DNA from: Dermacentor variabilis
Taxonomy: Eukaryota; Arthropoda; Arachnida; Ixodida; Ixodidae
Reading direction: 5' to 3'
Length of the DNA stretch: 64,000 bases
NCBI RefSeq assembly: GCF_050947875.1
Contig: NC_134568.1
Span: 206,360,217-206,424,216 of the forward strand
Position numbers and translations under genes: made by a program. Positions within the stretch are counted from its first letter, which is position 1. Each line of letters opens with the position of its first letter. Below the pieces are notes generated by a model that was not told the DNA's origin, searched no databases, and saw only the letters and a program-made list of their open reading frames with translations. Below, in pieces: positions 55,074 to 64,000 of this stretch.

Positions 55074-55639
55074 CGCAGCGCATAGGGCATCCCTATGCCA
55101 GGTACGTATTTAAGTAGAACGCCTTAACGTTTCATGTATTCCCTGGCGAAGGCAGGACCCCGCATGAAACATAGGAAATATAGCATCGTTTCTTTCGAGC
55201 GTGCGTCTTCAACCTACAAGTGAAAGTGAGTTTATTTCTTTTCAACGAAAAGAGGGCGCAAAAGACAAAAGGCAAGAGCCTGACAAGGTCCTGGTAACCC
55301 GTAGAACAGCTGGCATCGTGCACGAGCACTTCACAACAAATTCAGAATGAATTTCTCAAGCTTTGTGAAAAGCATGACACAGTGAGTTGAAATGCATGAA
55401 ATTTGTACTAGAAAAGAATAAATCGCATACACAACTTATCGTATGAGTGGTTTAAACATACATAATTTTTTGCAAACATAAAAATGTCAGTCCTAAAACG
55501 CAGAAACAATATCACAAAGGTAACATGTTCGTTAGAGAGAAAACATCTCAAAGATAGTGAAATAAATACGAATAAATACAAAGTCAATCGACTAAATAAA
55601 TATCTCATTCCGTTTGCTCCAATAGGCATTTTTAATTGT

Positions 55640-58480
55640 AGATTTTAAAACATTTTTGTGGAAGGTAATATTCAGTTTCTAAGAGAAATTGATTTATTAC
55701 CGAGGGAATTTGGTAGCTTAGTGTTTGCTTGCCGTAATTGGTGCGTGTGATTGGAACGAGCTTACGTTTCGTCCAGAGAGCATATCGGCTGCTGGAATTA
55801 TCTGGACAAGGAAAGAATTATTTATGACGACGGATGCACTTAAGTAGACAGAAATTACAGACTTCTTTTTACTTTAGGGATGCCATGTTTCTGAGACAGC
55901 GGTGACGTAAGTAAATCTGAAGGTCTGCCATGAAACCCCTCAATAGCACGCAAATCGCGTTTCTGAATTGAAATTAGTTTAAGGTAATTGCTGGGCATCG
56001 TAATTCCCCAAACAAGAATACAGTATGATAACCTTGAGTACAGGAGTGCGTAATACATGGATATCTTTAACCAGGGGGGCAACAAATGAGATCTTATACA
56101 AACAGCCGACTGTTTTACTTAGATCAGACATTAATTTGGTGGTATGAAAATTCCAAGATTCTCATTGAACCAAACACCAAGAAATTTCTGGTTTGAAACA
56201 CGCTTTAATTCGGTATGTTCGTAGAAAATTTTCAGAGTGATACTTTCTACTGTACTAATAGGATGAAAATTATGTAGTTAGTCTTTGATAAATTAAGGCT
56301 TAGCCTATTGGTCAATAACCAGTTATGTAGCTTTCTTAACTATGCATTTGCCGTAGCCTCCATTTGGGACAAGGAGTGGGATGAAAAAAATATATTCGTA
56401 TCGTCAGCGTACATGACCAGATTAGGCCATTCGGATATGCTAGCGATATCATTTATGTATACTAAAGACAATAACGGTCCTAATATAGATCCTTGAGGAA
56501 CACCATGCTGAATTGCCAATTTCTTTCAGGGTATGCCATTAACTTGAACATACTGTAATCTGTTATTTAAATAGTTCTTTAGCAAGTCAGATGAAATACC
56601 AAATATGCCATAACTGTTGAGCTTGCGTAGCAGGGTGTTGTGATGAACGTAATCGAATGCCTTTCGGAAATCTAAGAAAAGACCAAGAGTGTACTGTTTC
56701 ATTTCAATATTCTTAGTAATTTTTTCTTTTGCTGTTAAAAGCGCCTGCTCTGTTCATTTGTTTTTCAGAAATCCATACTGCGAGGAAGTAATAACATTGT
56801 ACTTATGGAAAAAAGTTTCGAGACGAGTATTAATGACGCCTTCAATGACTTTTGATAAAACGGGTAGAACAGAAGTGGGTCTATAGTTGGATATGTCATT
56901 CTTTCCCCCACTTTTGTAAACTGGACATACACGTGCTATATTTAGCTGATCTGGGTACACTCCGCTTTCTAACATACGATTTGCGATGTAGCACAAGACG
57001 TCACATATTAAAGAAGACACATGCTTCAAAGGTACTGCTAGTATACCGTCATGCCCAGGTGAAACATGATTTTTTACGTTATGAACTAATGAAGCTGTTT
57101 CATGAGTAGTAGTTTGCATAAGCGCAATAGAATTTTGTAAGGGAGTGATTAGGTTAGAAAGTGCGTCTGGCACTGATATGGTCACCGACGTACGTATAAA
57201 ATCTGCTACATTAATGAAAAAATAATTGAAGGTGGTTGCGAGATCAGAGCCTGTAAGTGCACCAATGACTGTCATAATAGTAAGGGGCGGATCTGGATTA
57301 CATTTATTAGTTAGAAAGGTAATTTCACGCCAAACTTTTCTACTGTCAGACTTTACTTTTGTAAACCGATCAATATAGTAAGTAGATTTAGCTACTTTAA
57401 TATACGGGTTAAGTTTATTTCTGTATTTCTTAAATTCAGTTAGAGTGATGGAATCACGGCTCTAGATAAACTTGTGTTACAAATGGTTTTTCGTTTTAAT
57501 TCTTGTGTATAGTTCCCGGGTCATCCAAGCCTTTTTATACTTTTTGCAAGTTTTCGTTTCTTTTAGTGGGAAGGCATTGTTGTAGCTCCAAAGAAACTGT
57601 TTAATAAATGCATTATACGCTCTGTTTACGTCAGTTGTATCATACACATTATCCCAATGTGAACTTTCAGCTAATGTTTTCAAAATACTCATCGCGTTAG
57701 CATTAATTACGCTGTATAACCGTGGGACCTTCACATCTATGTCGTGCATGACAGGCAGGAAGCAAAAGATTGCCAAATGATCGCTGATGTCATGGGACAG
57801 GACAGCAGAAAGAATGATATTAGACACCAGGTTTGTAATACATACGTCTAGTAGACTACTTGTTTCAATTACCCTTGTGGGTAAAGATATACAATTCCAG
57901 CAGGCAAAGGATGCAACGGTATTATTGAATTGCGTTGCACATGAATCGTTCGACAATAAGTTAATAGTTATGTCACCCATAATGACAAATACGCATCCGG
58001 TAGAAGTCAGATAAACAAATAAATTTTTTAGGAAGTCGAAGAAGTGCCGTTTGTTACCGGTGGAAGTCTGCATATTGCAACGACCACTACATTTTTAGTA
58101 GATACAGTAATGCATTCGACATTAGAAGCTATTACGCAAAGTTAATCTATTACAGAATGTTTGCACAATGCTTTTACATACACAGCTAGACCACCACCCT
58201 TGCAGTAAAGCCTTAATAATCCATTATAAGTATAATTGTACAAGTGGAGATGATCCTCATGGGATGTTAGCCTTTTTCTGTAAACACGAAAAAATACAAA
58301 TTTATGCTTTATGGAAGCAAAACGCAAGTTCAGATAATCACCCTTGTGTTTGATACTTCGAGCATTAAAATGAATAGCACTGAGCCCTTTCTCTAGAGAG
58401 CCGAGCTTCGTTCTGAAACATTCAATATTATAGCCAGCACAAGTTGGCTCGTAGTTCATGGCGGTGCGACAGTCCATCTT
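55640..58480 (-). pseudogene. LINE ORF2: AP endonuclease and reverse transcriptase
   Basis: Endonuclease: LSAIHFNARSIKHK (58,380) and, after a frameshift, FVIMGDITINLLSNDS (57,980), PTRVIETSSLLDVCITN, SHDISDHLAIF (57,780). RT: YKSGGKNDISNYRPTSVLPV (56,880), SQYGFLKNK (56,760), then HGVPQGSILGPLL, VMYADDTNIFFSS with catalytic YADD (about 56,405) and LLYSRLSYCILVWG (56,030). C-terminus: ALWTKRKLVPITRTNYG (55,760). All catalytic blocks are readable but spread over three frames with stops, so this is a pseudogene. Confidence 0.85.
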
Positions 58481-58499
58481 AGGAAACGGACCTTACCTA

Positions 58500-60170
58500 G
58501 TCATTTTTTCCAGATCACCATGATCAGTGATCCTCAGAGCATCAGTCCACTTTGACGTGTGAACATCTTACCCCCTATGGTCCAGACATATTTTCATGAC
58601 ACTAATTTCTTGCGTGCAATGGCGGCACCTAACAACTGCTGATTAAGCTGAGATAGATGCTCATTAACATAGACAGCCCTTCCATCCGAGGAACCAAGTA
58701 TACTGTTATTAAGTCTCTGTTTCCTTGCCTTATAAATGAACGTCTTCCTTTTTTCTCGTCGAACAAAACGAACTATAATGTTCGTCTCGTCCGAGTTCCA
58801 AGTGGGAATGCGGTGACATGTATCGATGTCTAATTCACTGACTGGTTCGCCAAAACTTCACCAATTTGTTTTATGACATCAACAGGCTCTGCATTCGCCT
58901 TGACACCCTTTACATCCACATTGTTGAGCCTCGTGTACTGGGGCCCTATAACGTAAAACTATTCCAATATGTTTTTATTCCAATCTCCTGACGTCAAATT
59001 TGCGTAACCGCCGACGCAAGCATCGGGCGGTCACCCGCAGGGTTGTCTGAACAGACCAATCAAACGCTCTCCTTGTTCATAGGAGGTCACTTTTGTTTGC
59101 TTGAAAAACGAATAACATTGCCTACACCGAGCGGCTTGTCTTATCTAATTGGCTCACAAGAGGCGAGGAGCACGCTCAAGTGGAGAGGGATTCGATGGGA
59201 CCGAGCCACTTCACTGATAATCGATAACCGGACGAAGAGGGTTGTACCGGCATCTGCGATTGGTCCGTGTTCCCGTTCTTAGCTTGCGGTGGCTCGTCGA
59301 CAATCGCGGCGGCATGCAACGGAAGCTTAAGAATGACGCTAAAGCGGATACTCAGCAAGGAAGAGTTGGCAAAACGAAGTCGTAAACATGCCGAAAGTGC
59401 TCGAAAACGTTACACGGCCACGCAAAAAGCTTTATTACACGCAAATCAGCCCATGCTCTCCGACAGGCGCGAGTAGCCAGTGACTGAGCGATCAGCGGCA
59501 GTCATCTTTTATGCCTTTCGGAACGGGGCAGCCTGCTGCTATTCAGAAAGAAAATTAAGTTTTGTTCGGAATATTAATGCATCTTTATCGCGTGCACGTC
59601 ACTTTGACGTAGTGAGTTTTTGCGGTTTTGTGACGTCGCGTGAGAGGCAGGTGAAGTAGGCGCAGTCCGAAAACTTTTGACCAATAGCCGAGGGCTAATG
59701 GCCAAGAGGCGTCGAATCAGAAATGACTATTTTTCTTTCGTTCGGTCAAATCATGCATAATCCGTGTGTACACGTTATATCAGATGGGGAGCTATCGCGA
59801 TTTTCGTGACGTCGCATGACAGGTGAATTGGGGGTGGTCCAAAAAAAGTTTTTGACCACTCGCGGAGGGCTGATTGCAGAATTGGAATAGAAAAGTTTGG
59901 AATAGTTTTACGTTATAGCGCCCCTGCTGTAGCTCATCAACTTGTCGTGTCAACCACTTGTTCTCGCTCCTCAAACCTTCATTACACTTAACAAGTTCGC
60001 TGACTTCCTTTCTCAGTGCCTTAACCTCAGAGGGGATCTTCGTCTCATTGCAAGAGTCGCTCCAGAATTTCACGCTCTCTTTCACAGAACAAAGTTCTAA
60101 TCTCATTTCACGCTTAAAATCGTCGAAAGCTTTTGCGAAATCCTTAAACATATGGAAAAAAAAAGAACGA
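58500..60170 (-). pseudogene. LINE ORF1, split by a DNA transposon
   Basis: Minus strand: a coiled coil (CSVKESVKFWSDS, KALRKEVSELVKCNEGL, KWLTRQVDELQQ; 59,927-60,170). After the transposon it continues YTRLNNVDVKGVKA, CHRIPTWNSDETNIIVRF, VRREKRKTFIYKARKQRLNN and SDGRAVYVNEHLSQLNQQL (58,600-58,937). The latter is the RRM/C-terminal domain of LINE ORF1 (nucleic-acid binding and RNP formation). Excising the transposon joins ...DELQQ directly to YTRLNN... in frame. Confidence 0.75.
58941..59923. mobile_element. 983-bp non-autonomous DNA transposon
   Basis: Terminal inverted repeats of about 27 bp or more: left GGGCCCTATAACGTAAAACT (plus strand, 58,941) and the complement of the right end GGGCGCTATAACGTAAAACT (59,923), both continuing ATTCCAA. 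3-bp target duplications CTG are at 58,938-58,940 and 59,924-59,926. Removing the element and one CTG restores LINE ORF1 in frame. Internally there are diverged direct repeats with GTGACGTCGC(A/G)TGA at about 59,630-59,712 and 59,800-59,877, and a short basic frame (59,330-59,476, KEELAKRSRKHAESARKR). No recognisable transposase. A 3-bp duplication fits PIF/Harbinger-like or CACTA-like elements; which one is unclear. Confidence 0.85.
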
Positions 60171-60498
60171 CAAATTGAACAATAAAAAGTGTGACCCGTA
60201 ACAAGTATGCCAGCAGTGCGCAGCGCGATAAAAGAACAAGAAATTGCTCCCAGCGGCTGCTTACCTGCAAAAGCAGATACGTTTAGTAGATGACCGCGCG
60301 GCCTGCGCACTGCTGCCAACTAAGAGGACAGATGAGGATGCGTCCGCTTTTAAAGACCCCAGGCGACAGCTGGCCTACGCCGATTGGTTGATCGATGCTT
60401 GTCACTCCGATCAGTCGGCGTGCGCTGAACAGAGGGTGCTCCTTGCGGCGAACTACTAGCTTCGTGACAGCACAGGTGCAGTCCGAGATGAACTTTGC

Positions 60499-60629
<131 letters not shown>

Positions 60630-60844
60630 ATCTTTCTGGACGTCTATGAGAGGACGTACGTCCTCTTCTTACTCATAAGCCCTTCCCTATGGCCATCACT
60701 CCCCTCGAAAATGCCGATGAGCATATAGCATGGTACAACACGAGGATCCTGACGCCGAGATCATTAACGTTGAACACGCGTAGAATACACTGCATACAAG
60801 CTGCATCACGAGGCACTGAATGCTATTAGGGCGCGCAGATACGC

Positions 60845-60935
60845 GATGGCCTAATGATGTGCGCAGTCGGTTGTTGAGTGCTGGCGTCAGAATCTAGAGG
60901 TTCTTAGTTTGATGCCCGGTTGAGGTTTCTTTTTC
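60845..60935 (+). repeat. tRNA-like SINE head, degenerate
   Basis: GCGATGGCCTAATGATGTG (A-box-like) and AGTTTGATGCCCGG (B-box-like) at tRNA spacing, followed by a T-rich tail. Stems do not pair. Confidence 0.45.
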
Positions 60936-61504
60936 GTTTATTTTGTCTCAGTTGGTCGCGTGACACGTCTCTGCCAGAAAAAGCGACGTCGCGATCACTC
61001 CGGCTAAGCTTCTTTTAAGGGGCCATCGCCCGTATAATACAGCATGCTCGTTAGCGGCATGACCAGGAATGCCTGGAACACTCCCAGTGGCTTCAGCATG
61101 GCAAAGACGACTTGATGCTGTTATGAAAAGGGCTAATACAGTGCAAGCTGTTCTTGTTTTCATCCTCGTATATTGTAAAGTTCATGGAATAAAATATACG
61201 TACACTACACTGGTTGCAGTTACTTTCTACTAAGCACGCATGTGGAAAGAAAGGCGACTGCCAATTACGCTGCTGATAATAAAGCAACGTTAGGCGCAAA
61301 AAAAGGGTGGGAAACAGCAAAGGAAAATATTACTAGCTCTCCCGTAATCGCGAGAAGACGTAAGCATTAAATGGCAACCGGCAAAGCAGAATGATTGGAA
61401 ATTACACTAGCCACAATCTTCAAATGGGTGTACTGCATGTTCGCAACGGCACACGCCGCTGCACTACACTGCACCACACTGCACCACGCCATATTGCGCA
61501 CTGG

Positions 61505-61650
61505 TCCATATGGACGCTACCCAGCTAGAAGAAGAAAACCGGCTGAAGCCGGCATAACAGGCGGCGAAAGACGCCAAGGAGACCGAGCGCACTGCCCAGC
61601 TAGAAGAAGAAAAGCCCCTGAAAGAGGCGCCATGCAGCGTGGCGCCATCT
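61505..61650 (+). repeat. 75-bp coding-like repeat (charged heptads)
   Basis: CAGCTAGAAGAAGAAAA occurs at 61,522 and again 75 bp later at 61,597. Translated: TQLEEENRLKPA-stop-QAAKDAKETERT, then AQLEEEKPLKEA. This is a Glu/Lys-rich coiled-coil repeat interrupted by a stop. It may be a scrap of a coiled-coil protein or retroelement Gag; I cannot assign it. Confidence 0.4.
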
Positions 61651-62121
61651 TTCGAGGCAACGTGAAACCCACCCCGTGGAACTCAGGGACCGCTGGAGTT
61701 CAGAAGAGTACAGGCAACCCTGTCTCGAGAGATGAAGTATAGGTGCCCTGTTTCTGCCTTTTGAACGTCGCTATTGGAAAGTAGAAATAAAATTTCAGCG
61801 CACTAGAAGCTACAGCTCGAGTGATATCGTGAACAAACATTAGGAAGAACTTGGAAGCATATTTTTGTAACTTGTTTGGGCAGTAGAAAGCGTATGTAAA
61901 GCGGTCCTGTACAAATGCGGGCCAGAGACAGCATTTTCTTAAGTATTGACTGGTTGCCCGGATGATCTCGTTTTGTTCAAGCAAATTGTCCGGATGTTTT
62001 CGTTTGAGTGCCCGGATAACCGCCCTGGCTTTCCGCTCAAGTTCACTTGAAGGTCGCCGACAACGGGAGCTAAAAGTATTTCATGCTTGATAACGTTTAA
62101 AAAACAATCCGAGGAACTGTA

Positions 62122-62189
62122 GCACTTTTGGTGCTCTAAGCACAAATACAGCGCCATCGCTGCATTTGTGCTTAGGGCACCACAAGTGG
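62122..62189. repeat. 32-bp-arm hairpin
   Basis: Arms 62,122-62,153 and 62,158-62,189 (GCACTTTTGGTGCTCTAAGC... and complement) differ at about 4 positions, with loop CCAT. Not associated with any coding region. Confidence 0.8.
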
Positions 62190-62828
62190 CATAGTTGGCT
62201 CAAAAGTGGCACAAAAGGGGCTCTATACCAAGAGTTGTATACGGCTAAGAATTCTACACATACTGGCGAGATGCTGACACGACGCTGGCCCATGACACAT
62301 CGCATCACGCCACCTGGGCAGCGTGCCTCTTCCATGACGTCGTCGCTTAGCTGTATTGTGCAACTTTGTGCACTGCCGCGTGCACTCGCGGCGTCCTCAT
62401 AGTGCAGTAGCTAGTAGCTGAGGTAGCCTGGTTGAATTGTGATATAGACGCGACAGGAACACCGCCAGTGTGTGAGTCCGACCGCGGCGATGTCATTGGT
62501 TCGCTACCCCCGTTTGGTACCTAGAATACCAAGTTACGGGGAGCACCGTCTGTCAAATTCTCGACGAACGCTGTCTTTTCTGAGAGGTTTGACGCGCTTT
62601 CCATTCTTTTTCGTGTTATTTTCTCTTTTTCTCTGATCGTTCGCTCCTAAGTAAAGTGCTTCGGAAGACAAGACACATTGCTTGCCTGCCTGTCCGCCCG
62701 CCCAACGGCTTGTTTGGCCGCTATACTGCGCACCTGCCCGTCCGCCTGGTGAGAGAAAGAAAAAAATAAGGAAACTAAAGTTGCGCATACTTTCATGTGC
62801 CTATTGTTTAGTGGTAGCATTACCGACT

Positions 62829-62938
62829 AGTTTAGTTTAGTTAGTTAGCTTTAGTTTAGTTTAGTAGTAGTAGTAGTAGTAGTAGTAGTAGCAGTAGCAG
62901 CAGTAGTGGCAGCAGCAGCAGTAGCACGCGTAGTAGTG
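62829..62938. repeat. TTTAG-rich, (TAG)n and (CAG)n repeats
   Basis: Several GTTTA/GTTA units, then about ten TAG units, then mixed CAG/TAG/TGG triplets. The TTTAG units are not the arthropod telomere repeat TTAGG. Confidence 0.9.
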
Positions 62939-62962
62939 GGATATGTATAGAAGAAAGTGCAG

Positions 62963-63550
62963 TGTTACGTTTCGCCTACGACGCGCGGTATAGCCGGCGC
63001 GGATGCAGCGGACGCCGGGGCTTCGTTCAAAGCGGCGGATATTTTGGCCCGTTCGGCGCCGCCGCTATGCCTCCCCGCCAAGCGCGTCCAGGCATGTTCC
63101 AATGCCACGTGTCTTCGTGTGTGCGTGTGTGTGTGTGTGCATGTTGGTGCCCACGCTTGTCAAAGCGCGGCAGCCGGGGAGAGGAGCTCCCCCAACTGTG
63201 AAGCGAGGAGGTCTGACCGGCGTCGGCCCGGCGGATGCGTCACCGACTCGTCTCAACGTGCCCGAGCGGCGCCGTCACGTGCGCCTCTGACGAGACGTTC
63301 CTTCTTGCCCTCAGCTGCGAGAGTATAAAAGCAGCTGCCCCCGGACGCCAAGAGAGAGGCTCCGATTTCATCCGTCGACTAACGTGCTCTCCCGTCTCTC
63401 CACTTCGGTCGACCTGACCGGCCGCTCTTTTGCGATGCTAGAATAAACAAGTTGTTCTGTTAGCAGTCGATTCATGCTTTGCCGGGACCTTCGGATGCTT
63501 CCAGTTGTGCCCCAGGCCGCCAGGCCAACGCTGCCCTTGGGGCTTGCGAC
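62963..63550 (+). repeat. Gypsy LTR, diverged subfamily, interrupted (LTR A)
   Basis: Starts TGTTACGTTTCGCC on the plus strand and follows the layout of the copy 1/2 LTRs: U3 with GGCCGG-rich start and a GT microsatellite, TATAAAA at 63,324-63,330, GCAGCTGCCCCCGGACGCCA, AATAAA at 63,442-63,447, CTTTGCCGGGACCTTCGG. It breaks off at 63,550 after GGGGCTTGCGAC, exactly where LTR B begins. The missing end of LTR A would lie beyond the window. Confidence 0.8.
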
Positions 63551-64000
63551 TGTTGCGTTTCGCCTGCGACACGTGGTTTTGCCGGCGCGACTGCGGCGGG
63601 GCGGCAGACATTTTGGCCCGATCGTCGTCGCCGCAACGCTCCCCGCCAGGTGTTTCCAGGCGCGACTGCGGCGATGCGACCGCAAAGGATCACCCTCTCC
63701 TTCCAGTCATTGTGCCCGAACCAGGCGATGCGAAAGCAGGGATCGCCCTCTCATTACAGTCATTGTGCCCGACCGGCAGCGCTACGACAGTGTGCTACGA
63801 CATTGTGCTACGACATTGTGCTACGACAGCGCTACGACATTGTACGTTCACGTGCTCGTCTATTGAGGGGTTCCTTCTTGCCCTCAACTGCGAGAGTATA
63901 AAGACAGCTGCCCCCGGACGCCAAAAAGGAGGGCTCCGATTTCTTCTGTTGAGTAAAGTGCTCTCCCGTCTCTCTACTTCGGTCAACCTGACCGCCAACT
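63551..64000 (+). repeat. Gypsy LTR (LTR B), inserted into LTR A, cut by the window end
   Basis: Starts TGTTGCGTTTCGCC as in copy 1 and is closest to that subfamily. Its U3 carries a short array of GCTACGACATTGT units (63,780-63,845) instead of the 47-bp or 53-bp units. TATAAAG is at 63,897-63,903. The window ends before its AATAAA, so whether a full element follows is unknown. Confidence 0.8.

Larger units (their letters stand above)
55640..60200 (-). mobile_element. CR1-like LINE, minus strand, nearly full length, split by a DNA transposon
   Basis: ORF1 coiled coil (59,927-60,170), DNA transposon insertion (58,941-59,923), rest of ORF1 (58,500-58,937), ORF2 endonuclease (57,477-58,477), RT (55,900-57,275) and C-terminus (to about 55,640). 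About 3.6 kb without the insertion. It is better preserved than the 51-54 kb copy but contains stops and frameshifts. No poly(A) or (TAAA)n tail is evident at the 3' end. Confidence 0.85.

Noticed and set aside
59267..59476. Small basic protein gene inside the DNA transposon
   Set aside because: Short, no ATG at the open-frame start, no recognised domain; kept only as an observation within the transposon entry.
62829..62880. Telomere-like TTAGG repeats
   Set aside because: The units are GTTTA/GTTA and then TAG triplets, not tandem TTAGG.

Overview
This window is eukaryotic, intron-poor-looking, repeat-packed DNA, most likely from an ixodid (hard) tick. The evidence is the repeat content: three copies of a Ruka-like tRNA-derived SINE (a family I know from ixodid ticks), an RTE/BovB-type LINE whose 3' end carries the ATC-repeat tail seen in tick RTE copies, several CR1-like LINEs, Penelope-like elements (PLEs) and Ty3/Gypsy LTR retrotransposons. 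I recognise no host protein-coding gene, no functional tRNA or rRNA gene and nothing bacterial or CRISPR-like. The coding potential is almost entirely transposon-derived.

Layout. 1-8.8 kb: mostly unassigned, with a PLE GIY-YIG fragment (2.9-3.4 kb), an interrupted SINE (3.75-4.48 kb) and perfect or near-perfect hairpins. 8.8-10.3 kb: two abutting LINE 3' fragments, minus strand. 10.3-17.9 kb: GC-rich and microsatellite DNA, tRNA-headed SINEs, and an inverted pair of PLE terminal repeats carrying hammerhead-ribozyme-like motifs. 18.0-20.5 kb: two PLE fragments in inverted orientation, one split by a 161-bp palindromic MITE, the other by a 281-bp palindromic insertion. 24.4-31.4 kb: a complete Gypsy-type element (copy 1, minus strand) with two 851-bp LTRs that look identical and one intact 1,479-codon gag-pol frame. 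35.8-41.3 kb: a related element (copy 2) that has lost its integrase. 44.2-50.1 kb: a CR1-like LINE on the plus strand with a nested RTE insertion. 51-54 kb and 55.6-60.2 kb: two further CR1-like LINEs on the minus strand, the second split by a 983-bp DNA transposon. 60.5-62.9 kb: microsatellites and small repeats. 63.0-64.0 kb: two Gypsy LTRs, one nested in the other, running off the window.

The most notable object is Gypsy copy 1. Its polyprotein order is Gag, protease-like, integrase, reverse transcriptase, RNase H. This is the Copia-like order of the unusual Gmr1 group rather than the normal Gypsy order, and the copy looks young and intact. Comparing copies 1 and 2 also shows a shift of about 41 bp in the LTR/primer-binding-site boundary. 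Many insertions here (RTE, DNA transposon, MITE, SINE, Gypsy copy 2) sit inside older repeats whose uninterrupted sequence can be recovered from the window itself, so target-site duplications and insertion order can be read directly.
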